This document shows, in pieces, positions 7,851-17,378 of a stretch of DNA of 33,601 nucleotides. The stretch lies in contig CACOWI010000005.1 in the NCBI GenBank assembly GCA_902630885.1, positions 1 through 33,601 on the forward strand, written 5' to 3'. A program made the position numbers and the translations under genes. The DNA comes from an uncultured SAR86 cluster bacterium. Its GTDB lineage: Bacteria; Pseudomonadota; Gammaproteobacteria; Magnimaribacterales; D2472. Numbering within the stretch: position 1 is the stretch's first letter; the number at the start of each line of letters is the position of its first letter. The notes below the pieces were generated by a model. It was not told the origin of the DNA. It made no database searches and saw nothing but the letters and a program-made list of their open reading frames with translations.

Positions 7851-9388
7851 TAGTGTCTAAAATGTCTCATTCCAGTAAACATCATTGCAATATTGTGTTC
7901 ATTGGCTGCTGCTATTACTTCGTCATCTTTAATGGAACCACCAGGCTGAATTATTGCTGCTATTCCACTTGAGGCAGCTTTGTCTATTCCATCTCTAAAT
8001 GGGAAAAATGCATCTGATGCCATTACAGCGTCTTTGACCTCTAAGCCTTCTTCTTTGGCTTTTAAGTTTGCAATCTCGGCACTTATAACTCTGCTCATTT
8101 GACCAGCTCCAATGCCAATAGTTTGTTTATTTTTTACATAAACAATGGCATTACTTTTAACAAATTTAGCAACCTTCCATGCAAATAAAAGATCGTCAAG
8201 CTCATTATCAGATGGCTTCCTGTCAGTAACACACTTTAAATCATTAATATCTAATTTTTTTATGTCATCATCTTGGATTAAAATTCCTCCAGAAACCTTC
8301 TTTATAGTACCTGGATAAGGATTATCTTGATTTAAATCTACCTGAAGAACTCTTATATTTTTTTTCAAAGAAAACTCTTTAATTGCCTCATTTTCATATT
8401 CAGGAGCAATGACTAATTCAACAAATTGCCTCTCATTAATTTCTTTCGCAGTTTCTTTATTCAATTTTTTATTAAAGGCAATAATCCCACCAAATGCTGA
8501 GGTTGGATCTGTCTTAAAAGCGAGATCATAGGCTTCATTTATCGATTCAGATTCAGCAACTCCACATGGATTGGCATGCTTCACAATTACACAAGCTGGA
8601 TTTTTAAATTCTCTTACACACTCCCATGCTGCGTCAGCATCCACAATATTATTGTATGAAAGTTCTTTTCCTTGAATAATATCTGCGTTAGCAATATTTT
8701 TATTTTTTAAGTCATTAAAGGTAAATAATGTTGCTTTTTGATGAGGATTTTCTCCATATCGTAAGTTTGTATTTTTTGAAAAATTATAGGAATGAATATC
8801 CTCAACTTCATCTTTCAAATAGTCAGATATTGATTTATTGTAATTGGCCATAAGAGCAAATACCTTTTGAGAAAGATTTTTACGAGTTTCATATGAGATG
8901 CCATCATTTTCATCCCATTCTTTAAGAATGTTCCGGTAATCATCAGGATTACACACCACAACGACATCATTAAAATTTTTTGCAGCAGCCCTTATCATTG
9001 TTGGACCACCTATGTCGATATTTTCAATTGCATCTTCAAAAGAACAATCCTTATTAATTGTTTCTGTAAATGGATATAAATTAACGATTACTAAATCAAT
9101 AGTTTCATATCCTCTATCTTCAAGAGCCTGCATATCTGATTGTCTTCTTGCAAGAATTCCTGCATGAATCTTTGGATGAAGTGTTTTGACTCTTCCATCC
9201 ATCATTTCTTCAAAGCCAGTAAATTCAGAAACTTCCATTACATTGTCAGTGATTTCTTTAATTGCTTTATAGGTACCACCTGTAGATAGAATCTTCACAT
9301 TCTTTTTTACTAAAAAATTAATAATTTCTTTGAGATTTGTTTTATCGGATAAACTAATAAGAGCTGTTTTTGGATTAACTGTATTCAT
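7850..9388 (-). CDS. purH: Bifunctional AICAR transformylase/IMP cyclohydrolase
   Basis: PurH performs the last two steps to IMP: formylation of AICAR with 10-formyl-THF, then ring closure. The 512-residue length is standard. The N-terminal cyclohydrolase domain has STGGTYKAI, MMDGRVKTLHPKIHAG, VNLYPF and DIGGPTMIRAAAKN. The C-terminal transformylase has NLRYGENPHQKA, VKHANPCGVA (catalytic Lys-His), TSAFGGIIAFN, ASDAFFPFRDG, QPGGSIKDDEVI and the end MFTGMRHFRH. It starts two bases after fis ends. Confidence 0.97.
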   Translation of the reverse strand: MNTVNPKTALISLSDKTNLKEIINFLVKKNVKILSTGGTYKAIKEITDNVMEVSEFTGFEEMMDGRVKTLHPKIHAGILARRQSDMQALEDRGYETIDLVIVNLYPFTETINKDCSFEDAIENIDIGGPTMIRAAAKNFNDVVVVCNPDDYRNILKEWDENDGISYETRKNLSQKVFALMANYNKSISDYLKDEVEDIHSYNFSKNTNLRYGENPHQKATLFTFNDLKNKNIANADIIQGKELSYNNIVDADAAWECVREFKNPACVIVKHANPCGVAESESINEAYDLAFKTDPTSAFGGIIAFNKKLNKETAKEINERQFVELVIAPEYENEAIKEFSLKKNIRVLQVDLNQDNPYPGTIKKVSGGILIQDDDIKKLDINDLKCVTDRKPSDNELDDLLFAWKVAKFVKSNAIVYVKNKQTIGIGAGQMSRVISAEIANLKAKEEGLEVKDAVMASDAFFPFRDGIDKAASSGIAAIIQPGGSIKDDEVIAAANEHNIAMMFTGMRHFRH

Positions 9389-9390
9389 CT

Positions 9391-9657
9391 TTACTCTATA
9401 TTATATTTTTTAAGCTTTGTTCTCAGAGTTGTTCTATTAATTCCCAATATTCTAGATGCTTTTGATTGGTTGTTATTCGAGAATTTCATAACTGATCTTA
9501 GTAGAGGAGGCTCGACTTCATTTAAAACAAGTTGATAGACACCTATAGGAGTATTTTTTTGGTCAAGTTGATTAAAATATCTGGTCATAGCCTTCCTAAC
9601 CTCATCCTTTAATGGTTTTTTAGAATAGCTGTCAAAAGATTTTCTGTTATTTTTCAA
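9391..9657 (-). CDS. fis: DNA-binding protein Fis
   Basis: Fis is a nucleoid-associated dimer that bends DNA and activates rRNA/tRNA promoters in fast growth. The 88-residue protein is slightly shorter than the 98-residue E. coli form at its N-terminus. The helix-turn-helix NQSKASRILGINRTTLRTKL fills the last third and is nearly identical to the family consensus. The preceding ...PPLLRSVMKFSNN helix is the dimer/core part. As in many gammaproteobacteria it leads purH-purD; the usual dusB partner is absent here. Confidence 0.93.
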   Translation of the reverse strand: MKNNRKSFDSYSKKPLKDEVRKAMTRYFNQLDQKNTPIGVYQLVLNEVEPPLLRSVMKFSNNNQSKASRILGINRTTLRTKLKKYNIE

Positions 9658-9721
9658 AATAAGTTATTTTTTATAAAGAAGATTTAGTTTACAGTTGTTT
9701 AAAAATTGCTCAATAGTTTTT

Positions 9722-10285
9722 TTAAAGATTAATAGATGTTTTTTTACCACGCTCAGTTGAGAAATTTTTAAACTCTTTATTATCAATAGTTATTTTTAAT
9801 ACTGATGTGTAGTCAGGATTAAAATATAACAGATTAGCATTCGAAGTAAGTTCGCTTAATAATGCGTTCATCACCATAAAATGTGTAAAAACAACTGTAT
9901 TTTGTGAAAGCATTTTAGTATTGAGAAAAATATCATTTTTCCAATTAAGAATCTTTTTTGGAAGATCTTTTTTGTTCATTTGAATAATTCCCTTTAACCA
10001 CTCTTGCTTATTTTCAGGCTCAACATCTGGTGATGGTATTTCTGTGAAAATGTTTTCGACAAAAACTTCTTTTTCAAATTTTTCTGCTAGTGGTTTTGCC
10101 GTTTCTATTGCTCTGAGTTTTGGACTTGAAATAAAAGAGTAGTCATCAAGCTCAATGAGCTCAGGATGATTTATTAATTCCTTAGATTGATTTTTGCCAT
10201 TGTCACTTAGGCCAGGATCAGGATGATTACCCCAAGAGTTGGAAGCCTCAGCGTGTCTTATAAATATAACTTGAATGGATGACAT
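9722..10285 (-). CDS. Histidine phosphatase superfamily protein (SixA/PGM-like)
   Basis: A 187-residue cytoplasmic phosphatase of the branch-1 histidine phosphatase (phosphoglycerate mutase-like) family; substrate unknown. Catalytic landmarks: R10-H11 in IRHAEA (phospho-acceptor His), R58 in SSPKLRAIETA, acidic E82, and the second histidine H135 in VVFTHFMVMNAL. The segment after the first His has the usual LSDNGKNQ. The gene is divergent from rsmE across 30 bases and followed, after a 64-base gap with nothing recognisable, by fis. Confidence 0.85.
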   Translation of the reverse strand: MSSIQVIFIRHAEASNSWGNHPDPGLSDNGKNQSKELINHPELIELDDYSFISSPKLRAIETAKPLAEKFEKEVFVENIFTEIPSPDVEPENKQEWLKGIIQMNKKDLPKKILNWKNDIFLNTKMLSQNTVVFTHFMVMNALLSELTSNANLLYFNPDYTSVLKITIDNKEFKNFSTERGKKTSINL

Positions 10286-10309
10286 TTATTAATCTTCAAT
10301 AGCTATAAT
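10280..10309 (+). promoter_or_regulatory. Possible promoter of rsmE with very short leader
   Basis: TATAAT at 10304-10309 is preceded by TGACAT at 10280-10285 (18-base spacer). Transcription would start at about 10316, the A of the rsmE ATG, giving an almost leaderless mRNA. No Shine-Dalgarno precedes the ATG, which agrees. The -35 element is inside the neighbouring gene. Confidence 0.35.
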
Positions 10310-10315
10310 AATAAA

Positions 10316-11050
10316 ATGAGAATTCATAGAGTATATTGCAAATCTGTATCTGGAGCTAATAAGAAATTTGCACTAGATGACATGCAATCTCATCATTTGA
10401 TTAAGGCTCTTCGTTTAAAAGAGGGAAGAGTAGTTGAAGTTTTTGATGGGAAAGGTAGCTCTGCATCATGCGAAATTATTTTATTGGACAACAAGCGATG
10501 TGAATTAGAGAGAATCTCTGAAATTAATAAAGATAATGAACCAAAAAGAACTCTTACGAATATTATCCCATTCATTAAAACAAATAATTTTAATTATATG
10601 ATTCAAAAATTATCTGAAATTGGAGTAAACAAGTTTATAGTTTATAGACCTGAGCTTTGCGATCAGAGCATTGCAAAAAAAGATCTAGGAAAGATAATTG
10701 AAAAATGTAAAGACATAATTGTTAATGTTTGCAAGCAGTGTGGAAATAATTTCTTACCGCAGATCGTTTACACTAAAAACTTAGATGAGGCTATAAACAT
10801 GATTGAGACTGATGATAAAAAATATGTTTTTGATACGGATGCAGAAATATATTTTTCTTTTGAAGATTTGGACAATAACTCTTCTGTCACAACTATTACT
10901 GGACCGGAGTCAGGCTTCTCGAAAAATGAACTAGAATCCATTAAGCAGAAAAATATTGAAATTAGATATTTGGGTGAAAATATTCTTAGATCAGAAACAG
11001 CGCCCATATTTGTTTCTTCAATAGTTAGAAATCATTTTGGTAAAATCTAA
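10316..11050 (+). CDS. rsmE: 16S rRNA (uracil(1498)-N3)-methyltransferase
   Basis: RsmE methylates U1498 of 16S rRNA in the assembled 30S subunit using SAM. The 244-residue SPOUT-fold protein starts MRIHRVY, has the PUA-like segment HHLIKALRLKEGRVVEVFDG, and the knotted SAM-binding end GPESGFSKNE (about 196-205) and LGENILRSETAPIF (about 218-231). Length is typical. In many gammaproteobacteria rsmE precedes gshB, as here (gap 2 bases). Confidence 0.94.
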   Translation: MRIHRVYCKSVSGANKKFALDDMQSHHLIKALRLKEGRVVEVFDGKGSSASCEIILLDNKRCELERISEINKDNEPKRTLTNIIPFIKTNNFNYMIQKLSEIGVNKFIVYRPELCDQSIAKKDLGKIIEKCKDIIVNVCKQCGNNFLPQIVYTKNLDEAINMIETDDKKYVFDTDAEIYFSFEDLDNNSSVTTITGPESGFSKNELESIKQKNIEIRYLGENILRSETAPIFVSSIVRNHFGKI

Positions 11051-11052
11051 AT

Positions 11053-11979
11053 ATGACTGAAAAGGTATTATTTTTAACAGATACATTTGAAAATTTAAAT
11101 TTCAAAAAAGATACTTCAATTTTGATGATTGAAGAGGGTATTAAAAATAATCAAGAAATTTATCAGAGTGAAATTAATGGTTTATATGCTGATGGCAAAG
11201 ATGTTTTTGTTCATTGTAGAGAGATTAGATCCATAAAAGAACATTTAGAAAAAAAAGACAAAAAATCTGACATTTATCTAAAAGATTTTAAGCATTGCTT
11301 CATGAGAAAAGATCCTCCAGTTAATGAAGATTACAATAATGCTCTTCACCTCCTTTGTTTAGCTGAAAAAAATGGTGCTGTTATTCATAACAGCCCCAGC
11401 GCAATAAAAAAATATAATGAAAAAGTATTTGCAACTCATTTTCCTGAATTTATACCAAAAACTCTCATTTCATCTAATTTAAATAAAATTAAAGCCTTTT
11501 TTGAATTGCATAAAAATATAGTTATAAAACCTCTCGACGGAATGGGCGGTACTTCAATTTATAAATTGGATGATTTAAAAGAAGACAACTTAAATATTAT
11601 TAATCAAATGACTAACTCACAAAAGACACAGATTATCTGCCAAAAGTTTATTGAAGATGTTTACGATGGCGATTTCAGAATTTTGATAATAAATGGAAAA
11701 CCATTTCCAAAAACACTAGCAAGGATTCCAAAAGATGGAGATTTTAAGGGAAATCTTGCAGCAGGAGGAATGGGAGTTGCTAGAGATTTAACGGAAGATC
11801 AAAAGAAAATAGCTGATGCAATAGCCCCGACATTAATAGAAAATAAGATTAGCTTTGCTGGAATAGACATAGTTGGAAAATATTTAACTGAAATAAATGT
11901 AACAAGCCCAACTTGTGCAAGAGAAATTCTTGAACAAACAGATATGAATCCCATAGATGATTACTTCAAAGGCTTATGA
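11053..11979 (+). CDS. gshB: Glutathione synthetase
   Basis: GshB adds glycine to gamma-glutamylcysteine with ATP to form glutathione (cytoplasm). The 308-residue ATP-grasp enzyme has KPLDGMGGTSI (from about 159), GDFRILIINGKPFP, LARIPKDGDFKGNLAAGG, and the metal-binding end EINVTSPTCAREI, all matching the E. coli enzyme. Length is near the usual 315. The TGA stop overlaps the tonB start (ATGA). Confidence 0.96.
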   Translation: MTEKVLFLTDTFENLNFKKDTSILMIEEGIKNNQEIYQSEINGLYADGKDVFVHCREIRSIKEHLEKKDKKSDIYLKDFKHCFMRKDPPVNEDYNNALHLLCLAEKNGAVIHNSPSAIKKYNEKVFATHFPEFIPKTLISSNLNKIKAFFELHKNIVIKPLDGMGGTSIYKLDDLKEDNLNIINQMTNSQKTQIICQKFIEDVYDGDFRILIINGKPFPKTLARIPKDGDFKGNLAAGGMGVARDLTEDQKKIADAIAPTLIENKISFAGIDIVGKYLTEINVTSPTCAREILEQTDMNPIDDYFKGL

Positions 11980-12602
11980 GTATTTTTTCTTCAACAGAAA
12001 TTATCAGTAGACGTTCTTTAACATTTAATAAGTCCTTTGTGATCTCACTTTTAATTCATCTGCTTTTAATCTTTGGTATTTCAATTACTACATATTACAA
12101 ATTACCAATTTTTAAAGAATCACCAATAATTAATGTTAAATTTGCTAATTCAAATCAAGATTTAATTACCAAAAAGGCTAATTTTGGTGATTCATTCACC
12201 TCTGATATAGACTTATCAATATCTAAAAATGCAAACTTAAGTTCATCAAAGAAAACATTGGAGCCTTATAGAGTAAAAAAGCTTCAGGCAAATTCTGTTG
12301 TTAATACTGAGGAGGCTGTATATTTAAATTTGTGGCAAAGACAAATAGAAACTGCTGGAGATAATATAATCTCAGAGAGTAAAAGTTTTATGGATGGCAG
12401 GGTACAGATTATGGCTACTATTGATATTTACGGCAATTTAGTTAATTCAGAAATTCTTATTTCATCAGGGGACAAGTCAATTGACGAAATGGCAATAAAA
12501 ATTTTAAAAGAGTCGGCACCTTTCGCTCCATTTAATAAAACAATGTCTGATGAATATAGTGTTCTTGAAATCATTCGAGATTGGAATTTTTCAGTAAATT
12601 AA
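11976..12602 (+). CDS. tonB: TonB-family energy transducer
   Basis: A 208-residue inner-membrane protein that would couple the proton-motive force (through ExbBD, not seen here) to outer-membrane receptors. One N-terminal membrane anchor, SFVISLLIHLLLIFGISI with the His typical of TonB anchors, is followed by a periplasmic linker that lacks a long Pro-rich repeat. The C-terminal TonB domain contains MATIDIYGNLVNSEILISSG, SIDEMAIKIL and APFAPFN. Position between gshB and yqgF is the Pseudomonas-type arrangement; the algH/yqgE gene often found there is missing. It is the natural partner for the two TonB-dependent receptors further along. Confidence 0.85.
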   Translation: MSIFSSTEIISRRSLTFNKSFVISLLIHLLLIFGISITTYYKLPIFKESPIINVKFANSNQDLITKKANFGDSFTSDIDLSISKNANLSSSKKTLEPYRVKKLQANSVVNTEEAVYLNLWQRQIETAGDNIISESKSFMDGRVQIMATIDIYGNLVNSEILISSGDKSIDEMAIKILKESAPFAPFNKTMSDEYSVLEIIRDWNFSVN

Positions 12603-12995
12603 ATGCAAATCGTTGCTTTTGATTATGGTGAAAAGAAGATAGGCGTTGCTGTCGGACAAACAGAAACTAATACCTCCTCGCCATTACAAGTAATTTTTAA
12701 TAATAATGATAAGGTTAACTGGAATGAAGTTAGCATCTTATTGGATGAGTGGAATCCAGATCTTATCATCATTGGTAAACCACTAAATATGGATGGTACT
12801 GAAAGTGAAATTATGAAAAAAGTTGAAAGCTTCGTTAAGCATTTAAAAACTATTTATGACGCTCAATATGAGTATATTGACGAGAGATTAACCACATTTG
12901 AAGCTAGAGAGATTCTTGTCGAAAATAAATCTGATATTGTAGATGCCAATGCTGCAAAAATATTAATTGATAATTGGTTTAATAGAGAATTATAA
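12603..12995 (+). CDS. yqgF: Pre-16S rRNA nuclease YqgF/RuvX
   Basis: A 130-residue RNase H-fold protein that acts in 5' maturation of 16S rRNA and is also called RuvX. It shows D7 in AFDYGEKKIGVA, the IIGKPLNMDGTES loop, and the acidic DERLTT motif (D93-E94). An Asp later in DIVDANAA would complete the metal site. The ATG directly follows the tonB stop, and dnaG follows two bases later, so translation is probably coupled along the row. Confidence 0.93.
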   Translation: MQIVAFDYGEKKIGVAVGQTETNTSSPLQVIFNNNDKVNWNEVSILLDEWNPDLIIIGKPLNMDGTESEIMKKVESFVKHLKTIYDAQYEYIDERLTTFEAREILVENKSDIVDANAAKILIDNWFNREL

Positions 12996-12997
12996 AT

Positions 12998-14773
12998 ATG
13001 TCTATTCCTTCAACATTTATAGATCGCTTGCTGTCTTCAGTTAATATTGTTGATGTAATTGGCAGGAGATTAACTCTTGAAAGAAGAGGGGGCGCATATT
13101 GGGCCAAGTGTCCATTTCATGGTTCAGGTGAAGAAAGAACAGCTTCCTTCAAGGTGTATGAGGAAACAGGTACATATCATTGTTTTGGATGTAAAGAGTC
13201 TGGAAATGCTATTCATTTTCTAAGAAAACATGATGGTTTAGATTTTTTAGAGGCTGTAGAAACACTTGCATCGCAAGTTGGAATGGAGGTACCCAAACAA
13301 GAGACTCCAATAGATACATCAAATGCTACAAAAATTAATAATCGGGCCGCCCAAGTATTTTATGAACAACTTAAATCAAGTCAGGGCGAGAAGACAATTA
13401 AATACTTAAAGGAAAGAGGAGTATCAGGAGAGACAGCAAAATTTTTTCAATTAGGTTACTCCTCAAACAAGAAGCCTAGTCTTTATGAAAATCTTAAAGG
13501 CGAATTCAATGAAACAGATCTAGATGAATCTGGATTATTTGGTAAAAATGATGACGGAGAATATTACGATAGATTTAGGGACAGGTTAATGTTCCCAATC
13601 AGGAATATTAAGGGAGAGTGTATTGCATTTGGAGGAAGGTTATTATCAGATAAAAAAGATCAGGCCAAGTATCTCAATTCACCAGAAACAAAGACTTATA
13701 AGAAAAAATATGAACTATATGGCTTGTATGAAATAAGAGTAATTAATAAAAGACCTGAGTCAATATTTCTTGTTGAAGGATACATGGATGTTATTGGATT
13801 ATTTCAACATGATATAAAAAATGCTGTAGCTTCTTCAGGGACGGCTTTTACACAGGAACAACTGAGAAAAATTTTAAGTTACACAAATACTATTTATATT
13901 GTTTTCGATGGAGATGAAGCTGGATATAAAGCCTCATGGAGAGCAGTTGAAAACGCACTGCCACTTTTAAGAGAGGATACTCGAATAAGTTTTATTTTTT
14001 TGAAGCCGGATGAAGATCCAGATAGTTTTGTAAGTACAAATGGAAAAGATGCTTTCTTAAATCTTGTAAAAGAAGCTAAATCATTTTCTGATTTCTTCTT
14101 TGAATATGTAAAGGATCAAGACGATTTATCGACGCTTGAAGGTAGGTCAATGGTAGCAAAGTTTGCTTTACCTTTAGTCAACAAAATATCGAACGATACG
14201 TTAAAGCAAGCATACATTAATGAGATATCTAAAATATGCGATCTTGATTTTTCAAAGTTAATACAAGGAGAATCTAAATTTAGTAAACAAGCTTCCTCGA
14301 AAAAGGAAGAAGTTAAAGAATCAACCAATACTGTTTTAAGAAAATCTGTAATAGGTATTTTTATGGCGCTTATACAATACCCAAAATTATCTTCAATGAG
14401 AGAATTTTCATCAATCACACATGACTCAAAATTCAATTTTATAAATGATATAAAAGCTTTGTATCAAGATGCTCCAGATTCCAATCCATCAATAATTTTT
14501 GAAAAGATAGAATCTGAGAGAATTAAAAATATTTTTGGTGAGGCTTTGGTTTCTGAGATTAAATTGTCGGAGGAGGACGCTATTTCGATGATTAAAGATT
14601 GCCTTAAAATAATTTCACAAACTGACTCTGAGCGAGAAGAAATTTTAAAAGAAAAGTATAATATGCAAGAGCTAACATCTGCAGAAAAAAGAGAATTACA
14701 ACAAATTATTCTAAAAAAAGATAAAATGTCGCAGGATGAAGAAGCTTTGATTAAAAATTTAAGCTCGATTTAG
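12998..14773 (+). CDS. dnaG: DNA primase
   Basis: DnaG synthesises RNA primers for replication. The 591-residue protein has the CHC2 zinc ribbon (C38, H41, C62, C65 in CPFH and CFGC), the RNAP-like core with RFRDRLMFPIRN and AFGGRLL, the TOPRIM acidic residues in VEGYMDV (E260) and FDGDEAG (D304, D306), and a C-terminal helicase-binding domain that is less conserved. It precedes rpoD as in the macromolecular synthesis operon, but rpsU, which usually precedes dnaG, is replaced by yqgF. Confidence 0.96.
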   Translation: MSIPSTFIDRLLSSVNIVDVIGRRLTLERRGGAYWAKCPFHGSGEERTASFKVYEETGTYHCFGCKESGNAIHFLRKHDGLDFLEAVETLASQVGMEVPKQETPIDTSNATKINNRAAQVFYEQLKSSQGEKTIKYLKERGVSGETAKFFQLGYSSNKKPSLYENLKGEFNETDLDESGLFGKNDDGEYYDRFRDRLMFPIRNIKGECIAFGGRLLSDKKDQAKYLNSPETKTYKKKYELYGLYEIRVINKRPESIFLVEGYMDVIGLFQHDIKNAVASSGTAFTQEQLRKILSYTNTIYIVFDGDEAGYKASWRAVENALPLLREDTRISFIFLKPDEDPDSFVSTNGKDAFLNLVKEAKSFSDFFFEYVKDQDDLSTLEGRSMVAKFALPLVNKISNDTLKQAYINEISKICDLDFSKLIQGESKFSKQASSKKEEVKESTNTVLRKSVIGIFMALIQYPKLSSMREFSSITHDSKFNFINDIKALYQDAPDSNPSIIFEKIESERIKNIFGEALVSEIKLSEEDAISMIKDCLKIISQTDSEREEILKEKYNMQELTSAEKRELQQIILKKDKMSQDEEALIKNLSSI

Positions 14774-14794
14774 ATTGATTTTTGCTAATCAATC
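14773..14794 (+). other. Perfect dyad between dnaG and rpoD
   Basis: GATTGATT (14773-14780) and AATCAATC (14787-14794) form an 8-bp stem around a 6-base loop. It begins at the last base of the dnaG stop codon. No T-tract follows, so it is not an intrinsic terminator. An RNA processing or stability element is possible: in E. coli the dnaG-rpoD junction carries a processing site. Confidence 0.5.
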
Positions 14795-14827
14795 CTTAAA
14801 TAGAGGGGACTAAAGAGGAAATTTTCT

Positions 14828-16642
14828 GTGGATAAATTAAACCAAAAAGGCTCAAAAATAGCTGAGCTCATTGAGAAAGGAAGAGAGCAAGGTTATTTAA
14901 CATATTCTGATGTTAATGATCATCTTCCAGATGATATATCAGACCCCGATCAAGTAGATGAAATCATCGGAATGATCAATGACTTAGGTCTACAAGTTCA
15001 CGAAACAGCACCAGATGCTGATACTTTAATGTTAGCCGAATCTGAAGATTCTGACGACATTGCTCTTGAACAAGCAGCCGAAGCCCTTGCAGCTGTAGAA
15101 AATGAAACTGGAAGAACTACTGATCCAGTAAGAATGTACATGAGAGAAATGGGAACAGTTGATCTTTTAACCAGAGAAGGCGAAATAGAAATTGCTAAAA
15201 GAATTGAAGAAGGAATGAGAGATCTCCTCAATGCAAGTGTTATGTATCCGAAAACTGTTGAGTACGTTTTACATTATTTTCAACTTGTTAAAGATGGCGA
15301 AAAGAAAATTAATGATTTTCTAACAGGTTTTCTTGAGGAAATGGAAGAGGTTCCGTCAGCTGGACCTGGAAGTCAACGAGCTAAAGAAGAGGCTGAAGCT
15401 GCAGAGTCATCTGATGATGAAACTTCATCTGGACCAGATATGAAAGAGGTTCAAAAAAGAATGACAAGTTTGAAGCGCCAATTTAACAAAACAACAAAAG
15501 TTATTGATAAAAAAGGTAGACATTCCAAAGAAGCAAATGCTGAGTTTAAAAAACTTGGTGAAATATTTCAGTTTTTAAAATTTAGTCCAAGAATGTTTGA
15601 AGATATTGCAGCTATTGCAAGACACGGACTTAATAGTATTAGAGAAAAAGAAAAGTTTATTCAAACTCAATTAGTAAAAAATGCTCGCATACCAAGAAAA
15701 GATTTTCTTGCTTTATATCCTGAAAATTTAACTAAGGTTAGATGGGTTGATGCTTTGATGAAAGAAAAAAAATATAAGAAAGATCTTTTAGAAAAAGTAA
15801 AACAAGATGTTGTTATTGCTCAAAAGGATATATTAGATATTGAGAATAAAGTTGGACTAAGCATAAGAGAAATTAAAGAAATCAATCGAAGCATGTCTAT
15901 GGGCGAAACAAAAATGAGAAGAGCCAAAAAAGATATGGTTGAAGCCAACTTAAGACTAGTTATATCAATAGCCAAAAAATATACGAACAGAGGACTTCAG
16001 TTCTTGGATCTAATACAAGAGGGAAATATTGGTCTTATGAAAGCGGTGGATAAATTTGAATATAGAAGGGGTTATAAATTTTCTACATATGCGACTTGGT
16101 GGATAAGACAGGCAATTACTAGATCAATAGCTGACCAAGCAAGGACTATTAGAATACCAGTACACATGATTGAAACAATTAATAAACTCAACAGAGTTTC
16201 ACGTCAAATGATGCAAGATATGGGAAGAGAGCCGACTCCTGAAGAATTAAGTAAAGAACTTGATATGCCTGAAGATAAGGTAAGAAAAGTTCTTAAGATT
16301 GCAAAAGAACCAATTTCAACTGAAACACCAATTGGAGATGATGAAGATTCAAGCCTAGGTGATTTCATTGAAGATACAGTTATTGAATCTCCATTAGAAA
16401 ATGCTACTGAGGAAAGTTTACACTTTGCTACTGATGATGTGCTTGCATCGCTAACAGCAAGAGAAGCAAAAGTTTTAAGAATGAGATTTGGTATTGGCAT
16501 GAATACTGACCACACTCTTGAAGAGGTTGGAAAGCAATTTGATGTTACAAGAGAGAGAATCAGACAAATTGAAGCTAAAGCTTTGAGAAAGTTAAGACAC
16601 CCTAGCAGATCAAGTCATCTTAAAAGCTTCTTGGACGAATAA
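14828..16642 (+). CDS. rpoD: RNA polymerase housekeeping sigma factor sigma-70
   Basis: Primary sigma factor directing RNA polymerase to most promoters. The 604-residue protein has region 1.1 ([19 protein letters not shown]), region 1.2 ([13 protein letters not shown]), a charged non-conserved region with an acidic patch (about 180-200), region 2 from about 372 ([18 protein letters not shown], then [13 protein letters not shown]), region 3 and region 4 with the helix-turn-helix [20 protein letters not shown] near 562-581. Regions 2 and 4 are almost identical to the E. coli protein, a strong hint of Gammaproteobacteria. The start is GTG; AGAGGAAA lies at 14813-14820 and the N-terminus aligns with E. 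coli from here. Confidence 0.98.
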   Translation: MDKLNQKGSKIAELIEKGREQGYLTYSDVNDHLPDDISDPDQVDEIIGMINDLGLQVHETAPDADTLMLAESEDSDDIALEQAAEALAAVENETGRTTDPVRMYMREMGTVDLLTREGEIEIAKRIEEGMRDLLNASVMYPKTVEYVLHYFQLVKDGEKKINDFLTGFLEEMEEVPSAGPGSQRAKEEAEAAESSDDETSSGPDMKEVQKRMTSLKRQFNKTTKVIDKKGRHSKEANAEFKKLGEIFQFLKFSPRMFEDIAAIARHGLNSIREKEKFIQTQLVKNARIPRKDFLALYPENLTKVRWVDALMKEKKYKKDLLEKVKQDVVIAQKDILDIENKVGLSIREIKEINRSMSMGETKMRRAKKDMVEANLRLVISIAKKYTNRGLQFLDLIQEGNIGLMKAVDKFEYRRGYKFSTYATWWIRQAITRSIADQARTIRIPVHMIETINKLNRVSRQMMQDMGREPTPEELSKELDMPEDKVRKVLKIAKEPISTETPIGDDEDSSLGDFIEDTVIESPLENATEESLHFATDDVLASLTAREAKVLRMRFGIGMNTDHTLEEVGKQFDVTRERIRQIEAKALRKLRHPSRSSHLKSFLDE

Positions 16643-16643
16643 A

Positions 16644-17279
16644 TTATTTCCAGCTTCCTTTTCTTCCAGAAAGATCCCAATGAATTCTACTCCACATGAG
16701 TTGAATTCTTCTTTTTACGTATCTTTTAGCAAAAAAACTTGAGTAGTTTGGAAGAGGAATAAATGCTTGCGAACCCAAACCATCAATTATTTTTATAATT
16801 ATTTTTTCGTTTTGCTGATAAATAACAAGATTATGGGGTATAAGATTTTTGGTTAGTATTAAATGTTTTTCTAGCCAAGTTTGAAACTCTTCTATAGCTA
16901 ACTTTATTTCTTCAGTAATACCTTCTCTAAAAAGATATGTTTCAAGTGTCTCGGCGATTTCACCATTATTTGTTATTAACTCCGTCTCAGAAGCCATGCC
17001 AATATTTGTTTCTGTCATCCCATGCCATTTAGCTAAATGTGTCCACACATCAGGATTATCTTTTTTGAGTGCCTTTTGATTATATGCTTCTTGTTCTCTT
17101 AAATTATCGTCAAAGCTTTCTAAAGATCTAAATCTTTTATACCAAGACTTATTTTCTTTAATTTTTTCAAGCAATCCCGGATGAGTAACTTTAAGACATC
17201 TTTTTGGATTATCAGGATGCACAAAGCACATTCGATTTCCACCTTCTGCGAAAGGGGTTACTTCATCCAGATTGATCAT
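16644..17279 (-). CDS. YrbL-like protein (kinase-fold family)
   Basis: A 211-residue protein resembling E. coli YrbL, a PhoP/BasR-regulated protein of unknown biochemical function with remote similarity to protein kinases. Similar points: the start PFAEGGNRMCFVHPDNPKRCLKV, LITKNLIPHNLVIY-like text in the catalytic-loop position, and IKIIDGLGSQAFIPLP where YrbL has CDNIGESTLIPL. It converges on rpoD with a single base between the two stops, so no terminator fits outside the coding regions. Confidence 0.75.
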   Translation of the reverse strand: MINLDEVTPFAEGGNRMCFVHPDNPKRCLKVTHPGLLEKIKENKSWYKRFRSLESFDDNLREQEAYNQKALKKDNPDVWTHLAKWHGMTETNIGMASETELITNNGEIAETLETYLFREGITEEIKLAIEEFQTWLEKHLILTKNLIPHNLVIYQQNEKIIIKIIDGLGSQAFIPLPNYSSFFAKRYVKRRIQLMWSRIHWDLSGRKGSWK

Positions 17280-17344
17280 AATAAGATAATAACCTATTCG
17301 TTTTATTTGAAAAGTTTAAGGCTTCCTTAATATATTAATTCTTA

Positions 17345-17350
17345 TATAAT
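17345..17350 (+). promoter_or_regulatory. -10 element of the CAU tRNA promoter
   Basis: TATAAT at 17345-17350, followed by the GC-containing stretch TACACGCTC, lies about 29 bases before the tRNA. This is the geometry of a sigma-70 stable-RNA promoter with a start near 17357. The -35 region (CTTCCT, 17322-17327) is poor, which fits a promoter helped by Fis, but that is inference. Confidence 0.5.
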
Positions 17351-17378
17351 TACACGCTCTTTTGTTCTTTAGAACATT

